The notes: generated by a model not told the origin, from the letters alone. 64,000 nucleotides of DNA from Chrysomallon squamiferum (GCA_012295275.1 CM022672.1:24910430-24974429); one strand, 5' to 3'. Positions 37,720 to 49,778 are shown, counted from the stretch's first letter. Numbers and translations: made by a program.

Positions 37720-37905
37720 TTTTTCTTCCTCTTCTTCTTCTTCTTCTTCTTCTTCTTCTTTTTTTTTTTTTTATTATTATTATTATTTATTTTTTTATGT
37801 ATTTATTTATTTTTTATAATACTTTATGGACGGTGTTTAGTTTTCTGAGTTTTTCTATTTGTTTGTTTGTTTATTTGTTTGTTTATTTATTTATTTAGAA
37901 TTTTT
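37720..37905. repeat. TTC, poly-T, TTTA and TTTG tracts
   Basis: Successive simple-sequence runs; the open frames are Phe/Leu strings. Confidence 0.9.
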
Positions 37906-38910
37906 TTTTTTATCAAAGGGAATTCCAGAAAATGCAGAAGTTACAGAAATTAATAGATTCATTGAAGTGCTTAAAATACAAATTAACACACACACTCAAA
38001 TACATACATGCACAAATCATACTAACATAAAACACACAAGCACGCACGGATGCACATACACATGTATAATATACATCCACTAATACTGTTACATTAGAAA
38101 AATAATACATTTTATTTTCCTTTGTTTTTTTGTTTTTTTGTGTTGTTGGTAGTTTGTTTTTGCTTTTGTTAGTATTTTTTATTTGTTTGTTTTGGGGTTT
38201 TGGTAGTTTAATTCTAATATTTTTTTCTTTAGGGAGATGATTTAAAATATTAACATTTATAATATAAATTTCCAAGAGATTTAAATGCCTAGATAATAAT
38301 AATATATATATATATATTTTAAATATTTATTTATTAAATTATTTCAAATCCACAGCTGGTAGCCACTGTCGTCGACAAATCATATCAGAATTATTTTAAC
38401 TTTCGATACATCACATTTTTATGGAGCGCACCTCTCGTTATTAAATTTAAAAAAAAAAAAAAAAAGTTTGTTGATATTTGGTGACAAGTTCTAAAATATT
38501 TTAAAGCGTAAAACAAAACGTTTGTTACTTAATTCAAGCAGCTGTGAATAATAATCCGATCTCATGACGATAACTTTAATACAGCTTTTTAAAAGTGTCC
38601 AAGACTCTAAGCGCTTTAGACGATGAAAATAACACCAACTTCACAAGACCAAAACTAACTTACGAAGAATGTCACGTGGTTTGTACGGAAACGCCCTGAA
38701 ATCGGAAACTGCCGAGTACCGAATGCCATCGTTGGGTTTTCGACAATTTTTTTTTTTTTTTTTTTTTTCATTCACTATTTCAGCATATTATGACATCTAT
38801 TTTGAGACGAAAACTGAAATACTTTTGGACTGGAACTTAACACACGTGTAACCCACATGTAGAAATATGTACGATAAATTTAAAAGTACATGGCACACAG
38901 TGATAAGTAT

Positions 38911-38945
38911 ACATACATACATACATACATACATACATACATTTA
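38911..38945. repeat. (CATA)n microsatellite
   Basis: About eight tetranucleotide units followed by mixed CA and TA sequence to 39075. Confidence 0.93.
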
Positions 38946-39584
38946 GGCACACACACATATATATGAACATATTCAAATATACATATAGATACATAAATAT
39001 CACCATTCATACGCAATTACAAATATGTATAGATATATACAGAAGTACGTATGTACACACACACACATACACAGACATTAAAATTTATCAAACTGGAGCA
39101 TCTATTAAAACGTGTAGAAGAAATAATTTGTAATACTTCGTTATTTGAAAGAAGACACTGATTTGATTTTTGTGTCTTTCTTGTAAAATACATTCCACAT
39201 TTGGATTGGTTACCCATTCCGAACAAGTTCATTCCACCAGTTCATTCTTCGCGTTATTTTGTAAACATAATTTACACTGCCTTTCTTGTGCCCTTTCTAA
39301 AGCTTTAAGTCTTTTTTTTATTTTTGTTTGAGAAAATTTTATTCAAACTTTTTTGTATGATAAGTCTTTATCATTTGTCTTCAGTTAAAAAAATAAAATA
39401 AATAACCACAAAGCAACACCAAAGTTACAACAATAGCTTAATTTACAAACATGTTTTTTCCTAAGAATATTATTTGTCATTTTGGTTTTAGTGATTTTTA
39501 AAATACAGAGTTCTCAGAGGGTAATGTAACAGGTATTTTCAAACACTATTGATAATAGATGAAATTACCACGAACAATGAAAAC

Positions 39585-39800
39585 AGTTCGTTTTAGTGTA
39601 AAATTATCTATCTTTTAAAGAGAGTATTTATACAGTGTAAAATAACGATATATTATAAACAGTTGGTTCAGTGTAAAATGACAGTGTGTTTTAAAACGCG
39701 TTTGTACAGAATAAAATTGTGTATTTTGAAAAAACCCTATATAAAATGAATGTTATGAACAATGCCGGTACACGATAACATAACGTTGTGATATAAAAAT
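39585..39800. repeat. Diverged tandem repeat, period about 36 bp
   Basis: The phrase gtgtaaaat, then an AT-rich middle and a (t/c)a(c)a end recurs: agtgtaaaattatc, agtgtaaaataacg, agtgtaaaatgacag, agaataaaattgtg. The last units at 39740-39790 are barely recognisable. Confidence 0.6.
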
Positions 39801-40079
39801 TATCTTTTAAATACAGTTCTTGCTATGTAAAAATACGAGTTTAAAATCAGAATCTACGACTTTCAAAATACAAATAAAACTACATCAGATGTAATAAACG
39901 GTAAGGAAAAATTAATAATTTTCTTACTTTAAAAATTTTAAAATAAAAATAATAATTTAAAAACCATTTTTTTTTTTAAAATTTTTTAATTATTAGTACA
40001 GTTCCGTTTCCAACAAATATAGGTGATAATTAATTAATTTATTCTCATTTGCCATAAACAAATAAACATCAGTAATCAA

Positions 40080-40200
40080 AGACTGGTGACTCAATGGTGA
40101 CAAGGCCGCTGAGGACAACAACGTTACTAGTTTATTTCCCTCGCCGCTCGCGTACAGCGAAGTGATTGAAAAATCAATTGTTTGCTAACACTGTACGTGT
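40080..40200. promoter_or_regulatory. GC-richer unique island
   Basis: Unique block (acaaggccgctgaggacaac, ccctcgccgctcgcgtacag) inside AT-rich DNA with no open frame. Candidate regulatory element. Confidence 0.25.
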
Positions 40201-40444
40201 TAAAATCATTTCATAGTTTACAACTATTTTTTATTTATTATTTCATTTTTTTTTTTTGTTTGTTGTTTTTCCAGTTGTTTTATTCTGTCACCAGGGATCT
40301 CAGTTTGCAGAGTTGATATGTTCTGTTATTACACTTCCCGATAATGAGTCCTATCTATGAGTTCTTCGAGTACGCCTGAATACTTCCGTCAGGGGAGATT
40401 ATTGCGGAATTCACAGAACATTGAACAATATTTTTTTATCTTAT

Positions 40445-40660
40445 TTATTTATTTATTTGTTTGTTTGTTTGTTTTTTTTTTTGTTTGTTTGTTTGTTTGT
40501 TTGTTTTATTTAATTTTATGTTATGATATTTTATGGTTTTACTTTTTAAAATTTATATAATTACTAGTGATTTTTTTTTCTTTTATGTGCTTGTTTATTT
40601 GTTTGAAAATGATTATTTTATTATATTATATTATTTTTTTTTTTTTTTTTTTTTATTATT
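40445..40660. repeat. TTTA, TTTG and poly-T tracts
   Basis: Tetranucleotide runs ttta and gttt (40445-40508) and a poly-T (40633-40654). Confidence 0.9.
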
Positions 40661-40904
40661 ATTCATTTTATCTGAATCACCATTAATTTTACATCATTAT
40701 ATCTGTGAGAAGATCTGTTTTGTTGTTTTATGGTGATTTCTAGATTATTTTTTACTTCAGTCTTTAATATTTAAAACGAATCAAAATTTGTTTGAAATAT
40801 GTATATATAACCATGTTTGGTTTTATTTATTTTGTTATTATTCTTTTATTATTACATTTTTTTATGTTGCTGATGCTGTTGTTTGACATAATACGTAAGT
40901 AAAC

Positions 40905-41110
40905 GAGCCATCTCTTTACAGCAGTCACGTGACAGACTGCTGAATTCCTCACTGGCCATAATTCTATTATCGCTGCGGTGCCTGGCATTTTTTCTGCTCT
41001 CAGGTAATGTGTACAATGGGAGGGTCAGCGTGGTACAAGAATTTTGGAAACTCTTTCAGCTGTCCAAGCAACATTGTCCTCCGTAATTCGATCCCTGCTC
41101 GCCTATCTGT
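40905..41110. promoter_or_regulatory. Complex island, candidate noncoding element
   Basis: Non-repetitive block including cagtcacgtgacagactg with an E-box CACGTG, and a Ser-rich but broken set of frames. No splice-bounded frame found. Confidence 0.3.
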
Positions 41111-41242
41111 GTTGTGAAGAGTCATACCAGAAACAAAGACCAAACAACGCCACAAGAAATGTCATATTAGAAACGATGGTTTATCGTTAACGTTCTGTTT
41201 TGAAGACGGCACAAGACATCCAGTTTCAAATCAGCTATTACT

Positions 41243-41460
41243 ACAGGGAATTTTAGTTAACAGAAATAAGAATGTCTAGTTTCGAATCAAGCCTTTTTAT
41301 AAGAAATTTCGGTGACCAGATGAAAGACTTTTTGCTGTTTTAAAATCAAGAAGTAATAACAGAGAATTTTAACAAACAGAAGTAAGAATGTCCAGTTTCA
41401 AACCATGTATTATTAAAGAGAATTTTAGTCAGCAGATGATAGACATATTTGTTTTGTTTG
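41243..41460. repeat. Two diverged tandem copies of a 116-bp unit
   Basis: Half-unit A starts at 41243 (acagggaattttagttaac) and at 41359 (acagagaattttaacaaac). Half-unit B starts near 41297 (taagaaatttcggtgaccag) and 41412 (taaagagaattttagtcagc). The halves resemble each other too, so the 116-bp unit may itself be a dimer. Confidence 0.7.
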
Positions 41461-41804
41461 AAGACTGGTCGACTTCAAAAAAATTATGAAAATCGCTTCA
41501 AGATAAATTATTATTTTTAATATATCTGGATAGATTGTGAGTTCTGAGATACGCTTTCTTCCCTGATTCATCAAGTCAGTTATGTTTAACATTTTTTCTA
41601 ACATCCTGGATTAGGCCTACTTTACATTTTTTAGATTTGCAATAAAATGTGTACACAAATCAGTTGGTTTCTGTTATGAAATAGATATTTACATAAATGT
41701 GTTAGTATCGAGTATACCAAACTGATAGCATAATACTAAAATAACACAGCACAAGTTATGAAGTTATGAAAATTCTTCTTACGAATGTTTGTGTATATTA
41801 GTGT

Positions 41805-41810
41805 CTGTGT

Positions 41811-41856
<46 letters not shown>

Positions 41857-41945
41857 TTTGTGTGTGTGTATGTGTGTATATATATATATATATATGTATG
41901 TATATTTGAATGCATGTCTGTCTATGTATTTAAATATGTATGTAT
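41805..41945. repeat. TA / TG / TATG compound microsatellite
   Basis: TA run, TG run of about 15 units, second TA run and tatg units, lying directly beside SINE copy B. Confidence 0.93.
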
Positions 41946-41949
41946 TTTA

Positions 41950-42150
41950 GGATTTGAAGATTCTCTGTCTTATGTGCGGTCTGATTAGACTCTGCACGTA
42001 GACAATATTTGGGAACACTCTGGTGCAGGAGGACAAAGTCCAGTCTCACTTCACAAACCTGTCAGATGCCGCTGACGAGACTCGAACGTATGACACCCAT
42101 TCTCCCGCACTCCGACAGCGGACCACGTTACATTTCGGCCATCAAGATAA
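41950..42150 (-). mobile_element. tRNA-derived SINE-like element, copy B
   Basis: Read on the minus strand it begins near gtaacgtggtccgctgtcgg and contains the B-box-like acgttcgagtctcgtc. It continues with tggactttgtcctcctgcac and ends in cataagacagagaatcttc. The last two-thirds align with copy A at 1-150. It lies between a TATG array and a TG run, a common setting for element tails. Confidence 0.65.
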
Positions 42151-42419
42151 TCGTATGTGTGTGTGTGTGTGTGTCCATATATCTACGTAAGTAATATTAT
42201 TGATTTTGCAAAAGAAAAGTTTTAATCAAATCCAGAAAAAAAGAAACAAAGAAAAAAGAACAAATCAATGTCAGTAAGTACATTTCGTTCGGTCTGAGAA
42301 AATTAAATTATCTAGTTATTTAATTTTTTGTTAGTACGCATTCTTTTTTAAATATTAATTATTATTTATTACTTTAAAGGGACTGTTTTAATGGCTTTGT
42401 TGTTGCTTTGTTTATTCCT

Positions 42420-42840
42420 TTTAGGATTATAATTTTATAAAAAAAATACTAAATTAGGAAATGAAAATAAAAAAGGATAAAACAAATAAAATAAAACAGA
42501 AAAAAAAAATTAAATAAAAAGACAAAAAAGTAACAAAAAAACAACAACAAACAAATAAAACCAGAACAAACAGCAAAAAAAAAAAAAAAAAAATAAATAT
42601 AATAAAACAGAAAAATAAATAAAAAGACATAAAAAAAAATTAATAATAAAACAAATAATGCAAATAAAAGCTGAACAAACAGCAAACGAACTCACACACA
42701 AAAATAAAATAAAAAAGAAAAAAAAAAACACAACAAATACAAATTATTTTTTTTAGAATTGTTTTCTTTTAAAATTATTTTATCTTTATTTATTTATTAT
42801 AAAAAAACAAACAAACAAAAAAACCTCCAAAACCCAGTAA
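42420..42840. other. A-rich DNA with AAAT and AAAC units
   Basis: Long strand-biased A-rich stretch; the open frames on the minus strand are Phe/Leu/Tyr strings and are rejected as genes. Confidence 0.8.
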
Positions 42841-43034
42841 TAAGGAAGAGATTTATGAAGATAAAAGAAAAGAAATCCTTTTATAAACGGAAACGTAACA
42901 ATAAGAAAGACTATCACACCAAATCAAAACAGTTTTTATTTTTTTAAAATGTAAGGAAATGAAATTAAAAATAGAATGAAATAAAATAAAGGAACAAAAC
43001 AGTAGGAAAAGGAAAACAATAATCATAATATTAA

Positions 43035-43200
43035 TAATGATGATGATGATGATGATAATAATAATAATTTTAATAATAATAATAATAATAAGAAGAAGAA
43101 GAAGAAGAAGAATGACATTGGTGAAAGTGGTAGTAACAGTGGAATGGCATGGTAGTAGTAGTAGTAGTAGTAGCAGCAGCAGCAGCAGCAGTAGCTGAAA
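43035..43200. repeat. GAT / AAT / AAG and AGT / AGC trinucleotide arrays
   Basis: GAT (43038-43053), AAT and AAG runs, then from 43152 an AGT run that changes to AGC. On the minus strand this gives Leu and Ile homopolymers. Confidence 0.93.
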
Positions 43201-43219
43201 CTGTAAAAAAGAACAAAAC

Positions 43220-43560
43220 TGAAAATATATTAGGAATCTCTTAAGTGAGTATCTTCCAAAAGACTGAGAAAGGCTATGTTTGATAAAGTCAGTCCAGATG
43301 AAAATATCTGCAACAGACGAATGAAATGCACGACTGGGGCTGGGAATCAAGACAGAAAGAGAAGCATTAGTCGGATAGTTAACATTGCTGTCGTATGCGT
43401 CGTTGCGTTTCCACGACTGACACACCGTTCCTATTACGCAGCTATAAACGATATCATTTGCGCTCGCTAACCTCGTGCGTAGTCGAGTAATTTCATGCAC
43501 GTGCAGAACGTCTGCAGAAATGTGGGCTGCTGGTGAACCGAACGCTTTTTTTGAATTGTT
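43220..43560. promoter_or_regulatory. CpG-containing unique island
   Basis: Non-repetitive block with many CpG words (gtatgcgtcgttgcgtttcc, cgctcgctaacctcgtgcgt). A minus-strand frame is open across most of it but has no splice borders and joins repeat sequence. Candidate regulatory element or noncoding exon. Confidence 0.3.
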
Positions 43561-43659
43561 ATCTAATTCTTTGAATAACAAATAATTATTAATAATCACT
43601 GACATTAATTAAATGCGGTGCAAGTCTATTAAAACATTTTTGTTCTTCATTTTCTTCAG

Positions 43660-43790
43660 TAGTTGCAATAGTAGTAAAAGTGGTAGTAGTAGAAGTGTAA
43701 TAGTAACAGTAATATGAGTGGTTGCAGTAGAAGTAGTAATAGCTGTAGTAGTAGTAGTAGCAGCAGCAACATTATTTGTTCTTGTTTTGT
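43660..43790. repeat. Cryptic AGT/AGC trinucleotide tract
   Basis: Imperfect agt, aga and agc triplets, the same kind as at 43.15 kb and, on the opposite strand, at 60.7 and 62.2 kb. Confidence 0.85.
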
Positions 43791-44539
43791 TGTTGTATGA
43801 ATCGTAGTAATAACAGTAGAAACACTATTTATTTCTGTAACGTTTGTGTTAATTTTCGCACTTTATTAGTAAAATATAGAAGTTTATTAATAACTTTAAA
43901 GCCAGACAATGAAAACACGCTCAATTTCGGCTACAGATCAATCAAATGTAAAACTAATTTGAGATAATATCTTATCTTTTAATTTACGTCTGTCAATACA
44001 TATATTTATACTCTCTTGATTTGAACCGCACTTTATTGTTTTTGTTTCATGGATGTTTGTTGTTGTTTTGTTGTTGTTGTTTTTTGTTGTTTCCGTGTTG
44101 CTGTTTTTTTAAATTTAATTTTTTGAATTTTTTATTTTTTATTTTATTTTATTTTTTATTTGTAGTTTTTTTAGAGAGAAAAATAAAATAAAATTAAAGT
44201 AGTTCTAATCTTTGATTAGATGATGTCATGTTGTGTGTACGTAATATATATATATATATATGCAGTTGTTTAAGTAAAAACATTTTCGGTATATCAAAAT
44301 CACCAAATATTTAAATTAATTAATTAATTAATTATATAATCAAGTAATTAAGAAAATTTTCAAAATAAATGTAAAAACCCCAAAATACATGAATGTTAAT
44401 CTGATTACTTACCAAGTATAACAATAATAATTAATTAATTGTTTAAATATTTTAAAATATAATAACTAATTTTCAGCCATTATGTAATATATAATTGATT
44501 AAATATTAAAAAATGAATTTAAATGACGTTGTTTTAGTG

Positions 44540-44720
44540 AATTGCGGCAGATGTTTGCGATATAATGATTGATAAGAGGCAGTAATTAACTCAATCACTC
44601 GTTTTCTCTTCCCAGATTACATAAAAATCACTGAAGCTTACCCAATTATTACCGAACCTTTTAAAAGCCTGTGCACTCGAGTTTTTGCTTTTTCAATGCT
44701 CTAATGAAAGAAGTATTTGT
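44540..44720. promoter_or_regulatory. Candidate enhancer, GATA and homeodomain words
   Basis: Contains tgattgataagaggc (TALE-like TGATTGAT overlapping GATA-type TGATAAG) and agtaattaactc (TAATTA) within 30 bases, in a unique block between AT-rich flanks. Confidence 0.3.
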
Positions 44721-45128
44721 AACAATGCTGTAATCTTTCTGCCATTTTAAAACTGATTACGAATAATTGGAAAGTTCTTGATACAAACACATCTTTTAAT
44801 AATATAATATAATTACCATGCATAACTTTTCATTTCTTTTTTTTTTTTCTTCTTTTGGTTATTGTCGTTGCGATTTTTTGTGGTTTTTCCTTTCTTTTTT
44901 TTCTCTTTTTTTGCTACATGCTCAGATTAAAAGGGACGGAATAAGAGGAGAGCTTATATCTTATTCATTGAACAAAAAAGAAATAATAATAATAATAATA
45001 ATAATAAACAAATGTTGTAAGTCAGGATACTAACCATCTTTTGCTCCCTTCTCGATTCAACATTAGCATCATTGCTCAGCTTATATTCAAGGTTACAGTA
45101 GACGCATAATGAAAGTTAACAGTCATAC

Positions 45129-45224
45129 TTGTAGGAGACACGAACTTCTGTTTATTCAGGAACCTCTCCTTGTTGTCTGTCAGGTACCGTTTCTGGGTTG
45201 CATTCGCTTTAATACAGTCAATGG
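45129..45224 (-). CDS. Possible internal exon, unknown gene
   Basis: Minus-strand acceptor ttacattgttttgtag followed by an open frame (IDCIKANATQKRYLTDNKER then FLNKQKFVSPTS). With donor GTATGA after 45129 the exon is 96 bases and phase 1-1, the same class as the candidate at 34144. The frame stays open 18 codons further to a TGA. The composition is lysine- and asparagine-containing but not repetitive. No family recognised. Confidence 0.3.
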
Positions 45225-45719
45225 CTACAAAACAATGTAAGATAAAAACCCAGTCAGATTATATCGTGGACAAATATTATTCCTGTATATTATTAATACT
45301 GAAATGATTTAACATAATTACATATTAAAATAACAACATGCTTTGTTGTGTTCTCCCAACCACAGCTAAGTAGTCTAATTAAAAACTGTTTTTTTTTTAC
45401 TCTGTAAGAGTTATTGATTGTTAGATATAATTATCTTTCTACACAAAGAATTCTTGAGTATTTGGTAAGAATGAACAAACCCGTACACGGTTTGGTAAGC
45501 GCTGGTTTTCGTTTAGAGTAACTTCAAAACGTAATGCACTGTAGATGCGTGCCAAAAAGATTAAATAAAAATAAATTAAAAAATAAAAATAAATTGTTTT
45601 AAGTCAACCGAAGTCTGTTTCCAAAAATAACAGAACAATTACTGTGTACGCATAAATGTACTTTTGCACAACGGTGTATGTATTTCTAATGTGTATTTTG
45701 TATGGGAGTATATATTAAT

Positions 45720-45890
45720 TATTTATGGCTTATGTATGAATGTATGGATGCATGAATGCATGGTTATATGTATGTATGTGTGTATGTATATGCGTACGTA
45801 CGTATGTATGTGTGCATGTGTGTACGTATGTTTGTATGTATGTATGAATGTGTGTGTGTGTATGTGTGTGTGTGTGTCTGTCTGTGTGTC
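45720..45890. repeat. TATG / TG / ATGA microsatellite
   Basis: Mixed tatg, gcat and tg units; the two plus-strand open frames are Met/Tyr/Val/Cys strings. Confidence 0.92.
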
Positions 45891-45959
45891 GACAAAGGAA
45901 ATATATTCTTAAAACTGAAAGATTCAGATTGTTTTTAACTCTTTTTAATCTGTTTCTGG

Positions 45960-46260
45960 ATGCCGCCAGAACGCTGGTTCGGTCCGTCCGTTTAAGAAGA
46001 TGACTGATTACTCTTCAATCTGAATCAAAAATTAATTTTGATCAGCTTCATACTCTTTCGATATTTTTCATCTGACGTGGATCGATATCTATGCACTCTT
46101 GTTTTCTAATCTCCAAACATATCTGACGATCTCGCCTCGTCCTAACAGAACGACAGATGTGGATGAGCTGGCGAAATCCAATTAGCATAAACCACGTGGC
46201 CGTTTGTTTTCTGATTATAATCAGCAATATCTGCTAGTAGAGTGTTATTTCGATGTAACT
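45960..46260. promoter_or_regulatory. Candidate enhancer with an OTX-type palindrome
   Basis: Unique block holding aattagcataaaccacgtgg at about 46180 (POU/homeodomain-like word next to a CACGTG E-box at 46193). The perfect palindrome ctgattataatcag lies at 46211-46224 and is two GATTA sites head to head. No open frame. Confidence 0.35.
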
Positions 46261-46339
46261 AAGACCAAGGGGTGGGCATGTAGTTGCTTTCTAACTTGAT
46301 GTTTGAAAATAACAACAACAGCAGCTACAACAATTACTA

Positions 46340-46415
46340 CTACTACTGCTGCTGCTACTATTACTACTATTACTACTATAACTTTTTATATTACAGGATG
46401 ATGATGATGATGAAG
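46340..46415. repeat. ACT/GCT and GAT trinucleotide tracts
   Basis: Imperfect act, gct and att triplets followed by a short GAT run. Confidence 0.9.
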
Positions 46416-46829
46416 GGAAGATGACAATGAATTTAGGGGACTGATTCTTTTCAGTTTCTCAAAAGCTGCATGTTTATTAATGTTTTCGTCTAAATTGTGT
46501 TTTATTATTAGCTAACTTATACAGGCAGTTATTAACACACTGACACTCTAGCTTAAACGAGACACTCATAAAATCACTCGACCTTTGAGAAGACAAGTCT
46601 TCGAATTAAATTTTAATAATTTTTAACTGCTTTTATGTAATTTTATTCAGGCCTGTTTGCACAATAATATAATGCCACAGTGAAAATTAATATTATAATG
46701 TAGATTTTGTCAGTTTGCTAATTATACAGTGGTCATAAAATGGTTATCATAACAATGACACATAGAATAGAATGGAACTGCAGTGTTGAATTTAATAAAA
46801 TAGAGTAAATTTGCACCGAGTATTCTCGG

Positions 46830-46965
46830 GCTGTCTTTCAGAACAGGTTTTCAATTCCGTTCTGTGTTGTTTGACCTCGAGTGAAAAGAAATGCATGTCA
46901 CTCACAAGCATGATGATAAACGTGAGAGCATCAAGTTTAGTTCAGAGTCGGCCAGTCTCCGCTTG
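46830..46965. promoter_or_regulatory. Unique island, candidate noncoding element
   Basis: Complex block with aaatgcatgtcactcac and agagtcggccagtctccgc; no open frame. Immediately left of a GA microsatellite. Confidence 0.2.
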
Positions 46966-47076
46966 GGGACTGTTCAATATTGATGCATGATAGGTTTAAT
47001 ACATCAACGAAAGATAAAAAATAAATAAATAAATAAATAAAAAAAAACCAGAAGCCAGAAAGGGTATGTGTGTGTG

Positions 47077-47078
<2 letters not shown>

Positions 47079-47139
<61 letters not shown>
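47079..47139. repeat. (GA)n microsatellite, about 30 units
   Basis: Preceded by a short TG run. Confidence 0.97.
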
Positions 47140-47142
<3 letters not shown>

Positions 47143-47319
47143 AAAGATCATGAGCGATGTAAAGAGATACACCCATACATACATACATACATACATAGAG
47201 ATAAATTTGAACAGATAGAGAGATGTGTATAAAGAGACAGAAATGTACGAGTTAGTAGTACATACAGATGCTACATAAAGAAACCTAAGACCTCTATCAT
47301 AAAATCACCGACATCAGAC

Positions 47320-47430
47320 ATGTTTGAATCGACCTAAATAGTGACGTAACGGTCAGCTGATAAACACGTGACAGCTTTCGGGGCGATGCACACCTGTTGA
47401 ACTTAATATTAGCCCTCGGTGTTGAAATAA
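47320..47430. promoter_or_regulatory. Candidate enhancer with CRE-, GATA- and E-box-like words
   Basis: Within 60 bases: TGACGTAA (47342), CAGCTG (47353) overlapping TGATAA, CACGTG (47365) and CACCTG (47391). The block is unique and GC-richer than its flanks. Confidence 0.35.
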
Positions 47431-47805
47431 AAAATTTATTCATTCTAATTCTAATCTACGATCTAAAATTAAGATGATACTCATGGGTTTTTCTCTTCTT
47501 CAATTTTTTTTCTTTTTCAGGACTGGGTGCCCAAGTCAGATATCTAAATGTAATGTTTCCTAACAGCTTGTTTAAATTAGAACCCAACCAACCAAGAGTT
47601 CATTCTAATTATTTAAATGCTTTATTTGGCAGTTTTATAGCAAACAAACCAGCCTAATGTGAAGAAAGATACGTACACAGTGCACTGACATATAACAACA
47701 TCTTAAAAGTCTCGTAAAATAAACAAGATGAAAATCACTGATGTCGGTTTTTAGGTGCATGTCGCAATTACTTGCGATCTCTATTATATATAATATTTAT
47801 TTTGT

Positions 47806-47817
47806 TTTTATTTATTT

Positions 47818-47862
<45 letters not shown>
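47806..47862. repeat. (TTTA)n microsatellite
   Basis: About 14 units. Confidence 0.97.
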
Positions 47863-47864
<2 letters not shown>

Positions 47865-48519
47865 TGGAATGGGAACCTACGTTGAAACAGTTTCATCAAA
47901 AGTGGAAGTCTGATCGCCACAGACACAGCAACATTATAAATTTCAAAAATGATATCTAAATAAAAACACGCCAGAAAGTGTCGTAAGGACCATATATTTA
48001 TAAAATAACGTTATTAGAAGGACTTTGGTTTCAGTGAAATTGATTTAGTCGACTTTGAGGCATGGTATACCCCCAGAGTTTACGATTCTTCATCACATGT
48101 CTACGTGATACATGGGAGGCTTTTGTTTTGAAGCAAACCCGTACTGTGCTTGTTTTTATCTCCAGCTTCATTTATTAGTATTTTTCAGTAAACAACTGGA
48201 GCTATCACTGTTTTCTCTGCCGCGGTACTGGATGCAATGTTTAATAAGCGACTGCTACATGTCAGAAATATGGAGATGCATTCTGACCGAACATGCACTT
48301 ACATCCAACAAATAACTATTGACATCACAGTGATAATTATTAATGAATATATAATGAACAATTCTGAAAATAACATAGGGGTAAATATGTATGACTATAT
48401 AGTGAACAACACTAAAATATACTTAAGGTTAAACTCTCTAGGTGTTTTTTTTTTATAGAGTTTTCTTCTTTTTTTTTGGAGGGTGGTTGTTGATTTTGTT
48501 GTTTATTTGTTTGATATGT

Positions 48520-48690
48520 CTCTCTCTGCCTCTCTTTCTCTGTCTCATTATCTTTATATGTCTTTGTTTTTCTCTCTTTCAGTACTCTTTTCTATTATTT
48601 ATTTGTCCATCTCTCTCTTCTCTTTCTCTCTCTCTTCCAGTCTCCTTTCTCGTTCTCTCTCTCTTTCCAGTCTCCTTTCTGACTTCTCTC
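48520..48690. repeat. Imperfect CT-rich tract with a short internal repeat
   Basis: Pyrimidine-rich; the phrase ccagtctcctttct occurs twice (48637 and 48667), a 30-base tandem duplication. Confidence 0.85.
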
Positions 48691-48989
48691 TTTCTTCTTC
48701 CTGATGATTCGCAGGATCAGTCTTCCTTGATGCGCTCATTGGTCTATTTCTCCATCCAGCTACCTACACACGACTTATTTTAAACATCGAGTAAGCTTTC
48801 TTGTCCATTAATTATAGTTATTCTTTGGCAGTGTCAAGAAAAGTAATGAATAGAAAGACAAAAATGATTCCTATCATTTTTTTTTTATCATTGTACAAGC
48901 AACCTAATAAAACTTAGTATGTAATAAAATTAATATTATTTCTTTTCTTAAAAACTCAGTTACCATGATTATATACTTTTATTTCAGTT

Positions 48990-49325
48990 AATAACAACAT
49001 TGTTTACCGTCGCCATTGCAAGTACAAGTACCGAAATTCAGACAGCACGCGTAAACTGATATAGCGGATTTAATTCTTTAAAATTGGATAGGAAATGGAT
49101 AACAGCGGGTGAGAATATTTAATATTTACACAATAGAAAGAACCACCATGTGTTCTGTTAAGGACGCGATATTCCAAGATGGCTGTCAAAGCGAATTAGG
49201 ACAGGATGTACACAGGACGCGGCAGACGTCTAAAATAGAGAGCATCTCGCCTTATTTCTGGCGTGTGGAAACACGATATCTTCAACTGCAGGAGAGAGAC
49301 ATCGAGACGAGCCAAGCTGTGTCGT
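48990..49325. promoter_or_regulatory. Unique GC-richer island with a YY1-like site
   Basis: Contains ccgtcgccattgcaag and attccaagatggctgtcaaa (CAAGATGGC at 49175, YY1-like). A plus-strand frame is open from 49109 but then runs into GTT/ATT repeats. Could be a promoter, enhancer or noncoding exon. Confidence 0.3.
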
Positions 49326-49456
49326 TGTTGTTGTTGTTGCTGTTATTATTACTATTATTAATATTATCATCATCATCATCATTGTTACTATTATTGTTGT
49401 TATTCGTATTATTATTATTATTATTATTACTACTACTACTACTATAGTTATTATTA

Positions 49457-49499
<43 letters not shown>

Positions 49500-49500
49500 T
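49325..49500. repeat. GTT / ATT / ATC / ACT trinucleotide array
   Basis: Successive triplet runs, ending in a purer ATT run at 49456-49496. Confidence 0.93.
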
Positions 49501-49778
49501 TACTGTTGTTGTTTGTATTGTCATTTACTATAAGAGAGAAAGATTAACTTCAGAAGTACTGGAAAGAGACTGAGTAAAGTTTTAAAAATTACTCTTTAAA
49601 TAATGGAACGATAACATTATATCGAAATGCAGATAATTTTAACAAAATTCAATACGTTAAGCTCAAAAAAATATTAAACAGCCACCAATACAACAATAAA
49701 TGAAATAGGCTTAAAACACTACCCGTCATCACCATAATAAGCTAACAAAAACACGAACATCTTCAGTGCCATCATGCA

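Noticed and set aside
42853-43605. 250-residue minus-strand open frame
   Set aside because: The second half is Leu/Ile homopolymer from trinucleotide repeats and the first half has no splice borders or family; the CpG island in it is kept only as a regulatory candidate.
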